From a virus: DNA of 46,313 nucleotides. The notes under the pieces are model-generated. The model was not told where the DNA came from, made no database searches, and saw nothing but the letters and a program-made list of their open reading frames with translations. The stretch covers positions 1 to 46,313 of the IMG/VR virus record IMGVR_UViG_3300042914_002633; one strand, written 5' to 3'. The position numbers were made by a program, and so were the translations under genes. Below are positions 39,066 to 46,313 of this stretch, one piece after another; positions within the stretch are counted from its first letter, which is position 1, and each line of letters opens with the position of its first letter.

Positions 39066-39135
39066 CATTTTGTGTTTAGATTATAACTTTTTTAATAATT
39101 TATTTGTACGCTTTTTGTGTGTTACATACTATAAA

Positions 39136-40518
39136 TTATTCTTCGTCATCGTTGTTATGAACGTTCCACTTGGATTTTAGAGCCTTTTTGACTTGATTTT
39201 CACCATCCATCATTTCATTCAAGATACTCATACCCTCACGGCTATTCTCCCCATAAATCTCAATATGACCACAACCAGCGTTCATCTTACTTGGGAATGT
39301 CAAACCATCTGGTCCGAAACGATTCTTAATTACGTGGAATCGTGCAGTGTTCGCTTGTTTATCGTTAACTTTACGACTTAGACTCATAACGAAGTCAGCA
39401 GTCATAATTTTACGATAACTATCAGCGATGTTGTTAGCCTGAATAATATCTTCATCCATAGCAGCACGATTACTCTGTGAAGCACTCCAAATAGGAACTT
39501 GTAATTCACCAGCTACACCACGAAGCTCTTCATAAATACCTCCAGCTTCACTATAACTGTTACTATTACGTTCACTCTGCGATGGACGTAGAATATCTGC
39601 ATAGTCAACAATAATCATATCGACTTTGGTACCTAGTACTGCCAATCGTTCACAATGAGCCTTAAGGCTATAAGCACTTACAGTTTTAATTGGGAAGTAC
39701 TTGATCTTCAACTTACCAGGCACATCAGCAATCTTCTGCTTTACGATGTCTACGTTGTTGCGAATGTTTTGGAAATCAATTCCAGTAAAACAAGCATCAT
39801 ATCGAAGACCCACATAGTTTTCATTCAATTCTAGAGTGAAGTGGACTACGTTCTTGCCTTGTTTCATAGCTTCAGCACCTAGCTTAGATAGTACCCAGCT
39901 CTTACCACTACCAGCACAAGCTGTAATAATACCCAATTCACCAGCTGCTAATCCACCATCCATAATTGTATCAATTTCAGTCCAATTAGTCTTAACACAA
40001 TTACGACTCATTACACTCATACGCTTTTCAACGTCTTCGGTATAATCGTGGCCAATATTACGTTCCATACCAGCTTTCATTGCGTGATCAACTACATTCT
40101 TGATCTTTTCATATTGACCTAGTGCCAATAGGTCTGCACTTTCAATAATAGCATTCTTTAGTTTCTGATTTTTGCAGAATTCCAAGAACTGTTCCTTAAC
40201 AAACTTCAAATCGTTGTCGCTTACTTTTTGGTAAACCAACTTTAGATTGTCTACAATACTTCGTTTGAGAAGTTCGTCGTTGACATCATCAACTTTAATT
40301 TTAAAGACCGTTAATGTTGGTAGATCTTTATACTCGTTAAAGTATTTAATACTTTCTTTTACAACCCACTTGTTTGCATCACTTTCAAAGAAGTCTACTT
40401 CAATAATATCGTTAATACGTTCAATAAATGAACGATCAGATATTAAGCACGAAATACACTTGATTTGAAAGTCACGGCCGTATTTTGTTAATGAATCAAT
40501 TGCTTTTTTGTTTTCCAT
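39136..40518 (-). CDS. 41: Replicative DNA helicase (gp41/DnaB-like)
   Basis: A 460-residue RecA-fold helicase. The N-terminal helical domain (1-150) is followed by the ATPase: Walker A ITACAGSGKSW near 198-208, a DnaB-like FTLELNENYVGLR segment near 223-235, Walker B MIIVDYADILRP near 300-311, a SASQSNRAAM strand near 345-354 and the motif HVIKNRFGPDG near 393-403. In T4, gp41 is the hexameric 5'-3' helicase that pairs with primase gp61; no primase gene is visible nearby. Length matches T4 gp41 (475). The promoter has a perfect inverted repeat in its spacer. Confidence 0.94.
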   Translation of the reverse strand: MENKKAIDSLTKYGRDFQIKCISCLISDRSFIERINDIIEVDFFESDANKWVVKESIKYFNEYKDLPTLTVFKIKVDDVNDELLKRSIVDNLKLVYQKVSDNDLKFVKEQFLEFCKNQKLKNAIIESADLLALGQYEKIKNVVDHAMKAGMERNIGHDYTEDVEKRMSVMSRNCVKTNWTEIDTIMDGGLAAGELGIITACAGSGKSWVLSKLGAEAMKQGKNVVHFTLELNENYVGLRYDACFTGIDFQNIRNNVDIVKQKIADVPGKLKIKYFPIKTVSAYSLKAHCERLAVLGTKVDMIIVDYADILRPSQSERNSNSYSEAGGIYEELRGVAGELQVPIWSASQSNRAAMDEDIIQANNIADSYRKIMTADFVMSLSRKVNDKQANTARFHVIKNRFGPDGLTFPSKMNAGCGHIEIYGENSREGMSILNEMMDGENQVKKALKSKWNVHNNDDEE

Positions 40519-40529
40519 AAGATAACTCT

Positions 40530-40558
40530 ACTATACCACTGAATTAAGTGGTCTTCAA
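40530..40558 (-). promoter_or_regulatory. Sigma70-like promoter and operator of the helicase gene
   Basis: TTGAAG at 40558-40553 and TATAGT at 40535-40530, 17-bp spacer. The inverted repeat ACCACT-N6-AGTGGT (40535-40552) fills the spacer exactly, the ideal place for a repressor. Predicted start near 40523, five nt before the ATG. Confidence 0.62.
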
Positions 40559-40579
40559 CTTTTATTTACCGACGATTTT

Positions 40580-41647
40580 TTATTCTACGAAACTATTTAA
40601 TTTACCGAAACATTCATTGAGCCAAATGTGATAATTGGGGATATTATTCCACATTTTGTCTTCTGTAATTAGTTTAGAGAAACTAATTTTATCAATCTTC
40701 TTGACAGGAGTATTGATAATCTCTTCTACACGAAGTTGTGTAAAAGATTGAATTTGTGTATTATGTAACTGCATCAATTCATAATTGCGTGCGAGTAATA
40801 ACTTATTGTTTAATACAGTCTCATAAATCTTGTATTTGTTTTTATTATTTTCTGAATAGTTGTATATCTGCTGTAAACACGATTGATCTTCGTTAGCAAG
40901 AAAAGGAAATGCTTTAACAACTCTTTTCAATCCAACTCCATCCAATCCAGGAATATTATCGCTGACATCACCTTCCATTACTCTGTATAAAATGAAGTTG
41001 TTACAAGTGATACCATATTCATCCAATATTTCTTTGCATCCAAAAACTTTCTTCTTGGTAGGACTCCAGATTTTAATCTTGTCACTTGCCAACTGTAGGA
41101 AATCTTTATCTGTAGACATAATGGTTACATTGCTGTCTTTAAAAGTATCTTTAGCCAGATAAGCAATTGTATCGTCTGCTTCTATTTGATCAATTGCCAT
41201 AACTGTTACAGGCAATGTATCCAAATAATTTACAGTACGAATCAATTCTTTTTTAAAATTAACCGATTCAATTTGTGAAGAAGATAATTCTTCATAATTG
41301 CGATTAAGTTTAATATCTGTCTTTCTGCCATTTTTGTAATCTGGATAAATCTTTCTACGTTTCTGGCTACCGCCTTTACCATCAAATACAATAATAACTC
41401 TGGTAGGAGAAAGCAATTTAATTGCATATCCAATGCTCTTCAGAAATCCAGCAATACCACCAGTATGTAGTCCATCTTCATTGAGTGAAGGAATGGCCAT
41501 AAAACTTCTAATGTAAGTATTAAGGCCATCAACAAGGAGGATGTCAGAATTGGTAGACTTTTTAAGTCCGTCATTTCCAACACCCTCCTTGATGTTTTCA
41601 AACAAGGAGAACAGTTTTTTCTTTTCAGATGAACTGAATCCACTCAT
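40580..41647 (-). CDS. rnh: 5'-3' exonuclease / RNase H (FEN-type, T4 rnh-like)
   Basis: A 355-residue FEN/PIN nuclease. ILLVDGLNTYIRSF near 31-44 (first Asp), VIIVFDGKGGSQKRRKIYPD near 87-106, IEADDTIAYLAK near 156-167 (acidic pair), IMSTDKDFLQL near 176-186 (further acids), and GDVSDNIPGLDGVG near 230-243 (helix-hairpin-helix). Together these make the acidic active site that removes RNA primers from Okazaki fragments. Longer than T4 RNase H (305), with an extended C-terminal helical region. It follows uvsX by 4 bp. Confidence 0.94.
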   Translation of the reverse strand: MSGFSSSEKKKLFSLFENIKEGVGNDGLKKSTNSDILLVDGLNTYIRSFMAIPSLNEDGLHTGGIAGFLKSIGYAIKLLSPTRVIIVFDGKGGSQKRRKIYPDYKNGRKTDIKLNRNYEELSSSQIESVNFKKELIRTVNYLDTLPVTVMAIDQIEADDTIAYLAKDTFKDSNVTIMSTDKDFLQLASDKIKIWSPTKKKVFGCKEILDEYGITCNNFILYRVMEGDVSDNIPGLDGVGLKRVVKAFPFLANEDQSCLQQIYNYSENNKNKYKIYETVLNNKLLLARNYELMQLHNTQIQSFTQLRVEEIINTPVKKIDKISFSKLITEDKMWNNIPNYHIWLNECFGKLNSFVE

Positions 41648-41651
41648 ATTA

Positions 41652-42791
41652 TTATTCGTTGCCGGCAGTCTCTTCTTCTGTATCTACTACAGCATCCTCA
41701 ACGATTTGACTATTAGGATCTTTGTACTTCATAATTACAGCATCACAAATCTTCAAGTAAATTTCTTCACCCAATTCTTTGTCAGTCTGCATTGTGGTTA
41801 CAAAGTCTTTGGATTGAAACTTCCATTCTGATCCATTGTCCTTCTTATATGTGTAATAAGCACCACCTTGTTTAATTAGACCTTGTTCTTTTAGAACTTT
41901 AACCCAACTACCATAGTCAGCAATACCGCTATCAAAATAGATATCAAAATTTGCTTGACGTTGTGGTGGTCCCATACGGTTCTTCACAACAACTGCTTTA
42001 CACTCATTGCCAATGATTTCCTCACCCCGCTTGAGTTTACCAGTGTTGTTAAGACGAACACGTACACTGCAATGATAAGCAAGTGCTTTACCACCACTTA
42101 CCACGTACTTGTCACCAAATGCCATAGCATTTAGATTCTGACGCAATTGATTAGTAAATACAGTAAGAACCTTCTGACGACCAATCATAGTGGTAATCTT
42201 ACGCATAGCTTTACTGATAATAATTGATTTACCAGTAGCATAACCATCTTTACCATGATCACTCTCAAGTTCTGCCTTTGTTGATGCTGCTGCTACAGAA
42301 TCAACAATGATTGTTAGAATACGATCTTTGTTGCTCTTACGAACAATTGCGATCATCTTCTCCATCTGAGCAAAAATATCTTCAACGGTTTCACATTGAA
42401 CATATAGTAACTTAGATAGATCCACTCCTAAACTCTTCCAGAATTCAGGTGCAGCTGCGTTTTCAGTATCAATTACTACCGCAACTCCACCTTTTCTTTG
42501 AGTGTCAGCAACAACGTGTGCAGAAACTAGACTTTTACCAGTTCCTTCTAATCCGTTGAATTCAATCATCTTACCAACAGGCAAACCTCCATGAGGACGG
42601 TTACTAATTGCTAGATCCAGAATAGAAGAACCTGTACTAATCCAATCGCTGATCTCGGCAGGATTTTCTTGCTCATCTAAGAAATAAGCAATCTTACCGC
42701 CATCTTTGTTTGCTTTGTTTAGTTCATTTGCCAACAACTCAACTAATTCGTCTCGTTGTCCAGACTCTTTTGTAACATTCTTTTTTGCCAT
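41652..42791 (-). CDS. uvsX: Recombinase UvsX/RecA
   Basis: A 379-residue RecA-fold recombinase. Walker A is GLEGTGKS (80-87), then VVIDTENAA near 104-112 with the catalytic Glu, Walker B TIIVDSVAAASTKAE near 156-170, and loop L2-like NQLRQNLNAMAFGDKYVVSG near 210-229. It carries the acidic C-terminal tail typical of UvsX/RecA (DAVVDTEEETAGNE). It forms presynaptic filaments on ssDNA with gp32 and its mediator for recombination-driven replication. Length compares with T4 UvsX (391). It lies just downstream of gp32, with a hairpin between. Confidence 0.96.
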   Translation of the reverse strand: MAKKNVTKESGQRDELVELLANELNKANKDGGKIAYFLDEQENPAEISDWISTGSSILDLAISNRPHGGLPVGKMIEFNGLEGTGKSLVSAHVVADTQRKGGVAVVIDTENAAAPEFWKSLGVDLSKLLYVQCETVEDIFAQMEKMIAIVRKSNKDRILTIIVDSVAAASTKAELESDHGKDGYATGKSIIISKAMRKITTMIGRQKVLTVFTNQLRQNLNAMAFGDKYVVSGGKALAYHCSVRVRLNNTGKLKRGEEIIGNECKAVVVKNRMGPPQRQANFDIYFDSGIADYGSWVKVLKEQGLIKQGGAYYTYKKDNGSEWKFQSKDFVTTMQTDKELGEEIYLKICDAVIMKYKDPNSQIVEDAVVDTEEETAGNE

Positions 42792-42807
42792 AACGTATAT
42801 AACTAGA

Positions 42808-42839
42808 AAGCCGGTAGGGTATAAAAACTCTACCGGCTT
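42808..42839 (-). terminator. Hairpin between gp32 and uvsX
   Basis: AAGCCGGTAG and CTACCGGCTT pair exactly over a 12-nt loop. On the minus strand it has only a short T run after it; on the plus strand a T-rich run follows but no plus gene uses it. It may be a partial terminator or an RNA-processing site setting the gp32 to UvsX ratio. Confidence 0.45.
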
Positions 42840-42850
42840 ATTTTTATTTT

Positions 42851-43678
42851 TTAAGAGTTAAACAAATCATCAAATGCTTGTTCTACACTATCCTTACCTT
42901 TTGCTTTAGCAGCAGTTGGTGAAGACGGAGCTGGAACAGCCTTTGCTGGCACATCAAATGGAGCTTCATCATCTCCGTCAGATGGTGCAGCTGCGGTTGA
43001 TACAGTTGCATCAGCTGATTCAGTATCTGGATTCAACCACTTATCCATAACTTCCTTAAGTTCTTCGTATGAGAGTTCTGGGAATAGATCCAAGATGTTT
43101 ACTTGAGCCTTTAGTGCTTCAAGCAACTGACTGTTTTTTGGATCAACCGCAACACTCACATTTGGCTTAACACGAATGCTGGTTTCTGGGAAACTAGCTC
43201 CGCCTTCAGCTGTCTTGAATTCTACAACAATATCACGACCACTTGTTAGATCAGTAATATCACCGAAGTCAGGATCGCTGATGATCGATAAAAGTTCTTG
43301 ATAAACTTGCTTACCAAATCCCCAGAACTTAACTCCTTCGTGTTCTTCGCCACGTACAATTACAGGAGCAAATGTACGCATCTTTGGTTCCATCTTACGA
43401 CCCATCTGCCAATCTTCCTTAGAACCAGTCTTCTTCAAACGGTTACTAAACTCAACGATTGGATCTGGACGACCAAAACTATCAGGAGACAGATAGGTCT
43501 TGTTGTTGATGTTATAATGGAACTTTAGTTCGATGAACGGATTATCTGGTTCGTACTTATAAGGAACGATACGAACTACTTGTTTACCGGGCTTTGGTTT
43601 CCAAATCAAGTTAGATTTTTGATTTGTGTTTGAAAGAGAGTTCAAACGACTCTTTAGCTTACTAATGTCTAATGCCAT
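42851..43678 (-). CDS. 32: Single-stranded DNA-binding protein (gp32-like)
   Basis: A 275-residue protein of T4 gp32 plan. A basic N-terminus (ALDISKLKSRLNSL) for cooperative binding, a core (about 23-200) beginning NLIWKPKPGKQVVRIVPY (SSB core strand), and an acidic C-terminal tail (about 210-275) ending SVEQAFDDLFNS, which binds partner proteins. The Cys-rich zinc site of T4 gp32 is not present (no cysteine cluster seen). It has a strong promoter with a 75-80 nt leader and four AATTAA repeats before the ATG, suggesting the autogenous control known for T4 gene 32. Length is close to T4 gp32 (301). Confidence 0.88.
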   Translation of the reverse strand: MALDISKLKSRLNSLSNTNQKSNLIWKPKPGKQVVRIVPYKYEPDNPFIELKFHYNINNKTYLSPDSFGRPDPIVEFSNRLKKTGSKEDWQMGRKMEPKMRTFAPVIVRGEEHEGVKFWGFGKQVYQELLSIISDPDFGDITDLTSGRDIVVEFKTAEGGASFPETSIRVKPNVSVAVDPKNSQLLEALKAQVNILDLFPELSYEELKEVMDKWLNPDTESADATVSTAAAPSDGDDEAPFDVPAKAVPAPSSPTAAKAKGKDSVEQAFDDLFNS

Positions 43679-43685
43679 AATTTAT

Positions 43686-43714
43686 TTAATTGTTTAATTG
43701 TTAATTAGTTAATT
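43686..43714 (-). promoter_or_regulatory. AATTAA repeat array, candidate gp32 translational operator
   Basis: Four copies of AATTAA (43714-43709, 43706-43701, 43699-43694, 43691-43686) with 8-, 7- and 8-nt periods end 8 nt before the gp32 ATG. In T4, gp32 represses its own mRNA by binding an unstructured A/U-rich leader; the period here matches the gp32 site size of about 7-8 nt. Confidence 0.62.
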
Positions 43715-43719
43715 ATTTT

Positions 43720-43741
43720 AACCGAATCACTCGACTCGGTT
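43720..43741 (-). repeat. Leader hairpin of gp32 mRNA
   Basis: AACCGAGTC and GATTCGGTT pair, with one G-U, over a 4-nt loop, just 5' to the AATTAA repeats. The T4 gene 32 leader has a pseudoknot in the equivalent place; a pseudoknot here is not evident. Confidence 0.5.
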
Positions 43742-43764
43742 TATAACCAACCTAAAATCAGTGT

Positions 43765-43793
43765 ACACTAGGTACAAACTGAAATCAAGTCAA
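43765..43793 (-). promoter_or_regulatory. Sigma70-like promoter of gp32
   Basis: TTGACT at 43793-43788 and TAGTGT at 43770-43765, 17-bp spacer. The 10-bp palindrome AGTGTACACT (43760-43769) covers the -10 box and could be a repressor site. Predicted start near 43758. Confidence 0.5.
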
Positions 43794-43802
43794 AAATATA
43801 TA

Positions 43803-44195
43803 TCAAACTTCGGAGATAGAAAACAGTTTTAATGGAACTATTTTTACACCAATTTCATTGGTTAGTATAATACTGTTTTTATATAAATCCCAATTTAATT
43901 GAAAACTTTTATCAAATGTGCCGTCATTTTCATCAGCAATTAACTTATTCATTGCGTTTAATGTATACAATGTATTTGTTTGCTTTTTACGATGTATGCT
44001 TATTGTTCCTTTATATCGATTAACTTGTTCACGTTTTTCTACATTGAACGTTAGATATAATTCCCGAAGATTATTTTCGTTAGCAAATATAAAGATCTTA
44101 TTATCAATCAATTTATATTGTTGTGGTATTTCATTCAATACGTCTGTATATTGACTACTATTGGAGAATGTACAAAGCAGTTGTTTTTGTATCAT
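43803..44195 (-). CDS. Conserved-looking hypothetical protein
   Basis: A 130-residue protein, beta-rich at the start (KLIDNKIFIFANENNL near 28-43), then RKKQTNTLYTLNAMNKLIAD near 69-88, which reminds me of a segment found in hypothetical proteins of T4-like cyanophages (NTLYTLNALN). No functional motif. Its ATG overlaps the stop of the large upstream gene as ATGA, so it is coupled to it. It ends 10 bp before the gp32 promoter. The opposite strand carries a compositional shadow frame. Confidence 0.7.
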   Translation of the reverse strand: MIQKQLLCTFSNSSQYTDVLNEIPQQYKLIDNKIFIFANENNLRELYLTFNVEKREQVNRYKGTISIHRKKQTNTLYTLNAMNKLIADENDGTFDKSFQLNWDLYKNSIILTNEIGVKIVPLKLFSISEV

Positions 44196-46313
44196 GGTAT
44201 TTCAAATTCAAATTTACCGTCAATTTCAGGTTCCATATCAAAATAATTTGCAAAATGTTCAAATCCCTTGTCTAAAATTTGTTTAACGGTAATTGATATT
44301 TTTATAACCATTCGTTTGAAAAATTCTTTTATTTTGTTATAGAATACATTTAATGCACTCTTAGCGGACGCAGATAGATTTTTTACAAACTCTAAACTGT
44401 TTTGTACTACGTTTTTAAATTCGGCGCCTAAATTGTTAATAAATGACATCAAACTTTCTTCTATTATTTGATTTTCCAATAGAAGATAATCAGTTTCGTC
44501 ATATTGTTCTTTTAAGATGCCAATTCTAAGTGATCCGCCACGTTCATTTCCTCTGTCACGTACACCGAATTTAATTTTATTATAGTTATCGTCGATGAAT
44601 TCATCTACTGTGTAAACCAAACAATCTCCTTGACAATCCCAAGTCATAATATGATCTGCTACACATTTTTCGCCAGCAGCAAATCTTTTTTCGCCGGTAG
44701 AAAATTCTCTCAACAATGCTTTTTTGTATTTATCTTCGGTAAAAATCTTATTTAATTCACCCAACATCTGTTGCATTTCTTTTTCTTCTATGTTGATGTC
44801 ATTAACTGCATCTGGACTTTTAATCAACGATATTAAGTTATTTACAGCTTCTTTGGTTTTCTTTTGATCACTAGTGGTTGATAGTGTAGTCAAATTTTTA
44901 TTAATAACAGCTGCATGTTCATAGTAAAATGACTTTTCCATTAAATGAGCAAGTGTCTCTGTAATATTTGCAACCATCTTGTTTTTAATATCTGGAAAGT
45001 CTTTCAATACTGCGGAAATTACGGTTGTTAATTCTTTATGTTGTGAAGATGCTATTTGTGCTCCACCAGCTTTCTTTGCACTACATTTTATGTTACCATT
45101 AATAATTAAATCTGTTTTAGATATCTTTGATATACCCGCAAACTCTTCAGATAATTTACATCCAGATGATCCCAATATTTCTACAGCTTTAACCGGAGCA
45201 CTAATTTCTTTGTATTTACCACTTTTTAATTTATCAGCTATCTTTTTAGCAACTGTATTTTTTGATCCTTGTGGAGTATTAAATTCTTCACCTATATAGG
45301 CCTCCATTTCTCTAGCAGGACACGATTTATCCAAATCACTATTTGCTTTAGATACAAACTTATTTTTATATTTTTTGTACAATGTAGACAAAACTGCAAT
45401 AGTTTGTACATCGTTCTTCTTATATTGAATTAAACGTTCATCCGACAAACTTCTAATTTTTACATATGTAGAAGCTGGTACCAAATTTACATTATTTGTA
45501 GATAGATATTTGTCGAAATCGACAAGTGTAAATTGTATATCTCTTCCTCTAGGAAATTTAAATGTAGTGAAATTGGTTGTTTCAAAAACTTTTTGAAAAT
45601 AAAGTTCAGGCGGTATAGTCTTTCCAGCATCATCGGTTCCGGCTACTGGTTCATAAAATAAAACGTCTTTTGCAATTTTAAAGAAATCATTGTTATATTT
45701 TGGAGAAATTGCTTCTTTTATAGATTTTCTTATTACAGTGGTTTTTCTTGATTCGTCGTATACTTGCTCTCCAATCAAGTTACCTTCTGTATCAAACCAT
45801 TCGTATCCCTTTTTGTAGAATCCAAACTTTTTAGCTTCATCTACACTATAATTTACAAGAGGAGATTGACCCGTCAACACAGATTGTACCGCTATTGCAT
45901 CCAATTCTTTTTCTCTAGGAGTTCTTTTATCTTGATCTGTGTCAACTATCTTTTTGTCCAATGCTTGATCTATAGGAACAGTTTCATCTTTATCGTCTTG
46001 TTTTGATGTGTCAGATTTTGTATCTCCGCCAGCTTTAATGTCTGATGGGGGTTCTGTAAAAATATTTGTTTGAGCTTTTTTAGGATTTTCAGCAAAGTGA
46101 GTACCTTTATTTACAGCACGATCACGATATTCTTTGCTTGGAAACGTAACAAGTATGCCATCTTTGTTATATGCTTGTCGATCTGGGAATCTACCAGCTT
46201 CAAATAAATTAGAAGTTTTATCGACTACGAAATTAACATCGTATCCAAGCGTTTCGAGGTATTCTTGCAATACAAAAACATGTTCTTGATTTTTAACATC
46301 AAAAACCCCGTCC
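44192..46313 (-). CDS. Large hypothetical protein (cut by right window edge)
   Basis: The frame stays open to the right edge: the codons upstream of the first TTG at 46270 read DGVFDVKNQEHVFV without a stop, so the true start is outside and the visible part is about 707 residues. An acidic, low-complexity segment lies near visible residues 90-120. SKTDLIINGNIKCSAKK then GGAQIASSQ near 390-415 has a D...SxK-like pattern seen in some PD-(D/E)XK-fold phage proteins, but the match is weak. C-terminal region is helical, with KEFFKRMVIKI. Three CxxC-like cysteines sit near MTWDCQGDCLV. Function unknown. Confidence 0.72.
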   Translation of the reverse strand, partial: DGVFDVKNQEHVFVLQEYLETLGYDVNFVVDKTSNLFEAGRFPDRQAYNKDGILVTFPSKEYRDRAVNKGTHFAENPKKAQTNIFTEPPSDIKAGGDTKSDTSKQDDKDETVPIDQALDKKIVDTDQDKRTPREKELDAIAVQSVLTGQSPLVNYSVDEAKKFGFYKKGYEWFDTEGNLIGEQVYDESRKTTVIRKSIKEAISPKYNNDFFKIAKDVLFYEPVAGTDDAGKTIPPELYFQKVFETTNFTTFKFPRGRDIQFTLVDFDKYLSTNNVNLVPASTYVKIRSLSDERLIQYKKNDVQTIAVLSTLYKKYKNKFVSKANSDLDKSCPAREMEAYIGEEFNTPQGSKNTVAKKIADKLKSGKYKEISAPVKAVEILGSSGCKLSEEFAGISKISKTDLIINGNIKCSAKKAGGAQIASSQHKELTTVISAVLKDFPDIKNKMVANITETLAHLMEKSFYYEHAAVINKNLTTLSTTSDQKKTKEAVNNLISLIKSPDAVNDINIEEKEMQQMLGELNKIFTEDKYKKALLREFSTGEKRFAAGEKCVADHIMTWDCQGDCLVYTVDEFIDDNYNKIKFGVRDRGNERGGSLRIGILKEQYDETDYLLLENQIIEESLMSFINNLGAEFKNVVQNSLEFVKNLSASAKSALNVFYNKIKEFFKRMVIKISITVKQILDKGFEHFANYFDMEPEIDGKFEFEIP

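Noticed and set aside
1-46313. tRNA genes, CRISPR arrays, insertion sequences, homing endonucleases and integrase sites
   Set aside because: I read both strands for repeat arrays, terminal inverted repeats, GIY-YIG/HNH/LAGLIDADG motifs and integrase signatures and saw none that I could support.

Overview
The window is an AT-rich, densely packed stretch of a large tailed bacteriophage genome with a T4-superfamily replication machine. The evidence is a family B DNA polymerase (gp43-like), sliding clamp (gp45), both clamp-loader subunits (gp44 and a separated gp62), DnaB-type helicase (gp41), UvsX/RecA, gp32-like ssDNA-binding protein, flap/RNase H-type 5'-3' exonuclease, class Ia ribonucleotide reductase (NrdA/NrdB), dNMP kinase (gp1-like), dUTPase, UV-damage endonuclease, a tail fibre with an S74 chaperone domain and a CobS/CobT-like MoxR-VWA pair. 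Gene order differs from T4 (43, unknown gene, 45, 44; gp62 about 22 kb away). The host cannot be identified from the sequence. No tRNA, IS element or CRISPR array was seen.

Layout. Positions 1-8501, minus strand: an exported FecR-like protein, a CgeB-like glycosyltransferase, a tiny ORF, polymerase, a 135-residue unknown, clamp, clamp loader, a GT4 glycosyltransferase, a stand-alone beta-sandwich protein and a radical SAM enzyme cut by the left edge. Positions 8553-25475, plus strand: a PD-(D/E)XK nuclease and a ribbon-helix-helix protein, then a run of about 15 kb of glycosyltransferases, at least four SAM methyltransferases and a short nucleotide-sugar dehydrogenase, with a dUTPase embedded. 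Positions 25462-46313, almost all minus strand: dNMP kinase, gp62, small proteins, UvsE, tail fibre, a DruA-like protein, a winged-helix-like protein, the MoxR/VWA pair, an exported Pro/His-rich protein, NrdAB, helicase, exonuclease, UvsX, gp32 and a large unknown protein cut by the right edge.

How it works together. The replication, recombination and nucleotide genes form a nearly self-sufficient replisome. The plus-strand cluster looks like a phage-encoded glycan assembly line, with many different transferases plus O-methylation and a sugar-acid step; the likely target is the virion surface, or possibly host envelope glycans or DNA. This is the best candidate for an undescribed system here. 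Regulation is readable: nine sigma70-like promoters (TTGACN-16/17-TANNNT), several with 0-5 nt leaders, one T4-like late promoter before the tail fibre, four AATTAA repeats with 7-8 nt period just before the gp32 start (probable autogenous operator), inverted-repeat operators at the helicase and ribbon-helix-helix genes, and strong intrinsic terminators after the NrdAB operon and other minus-strand units.
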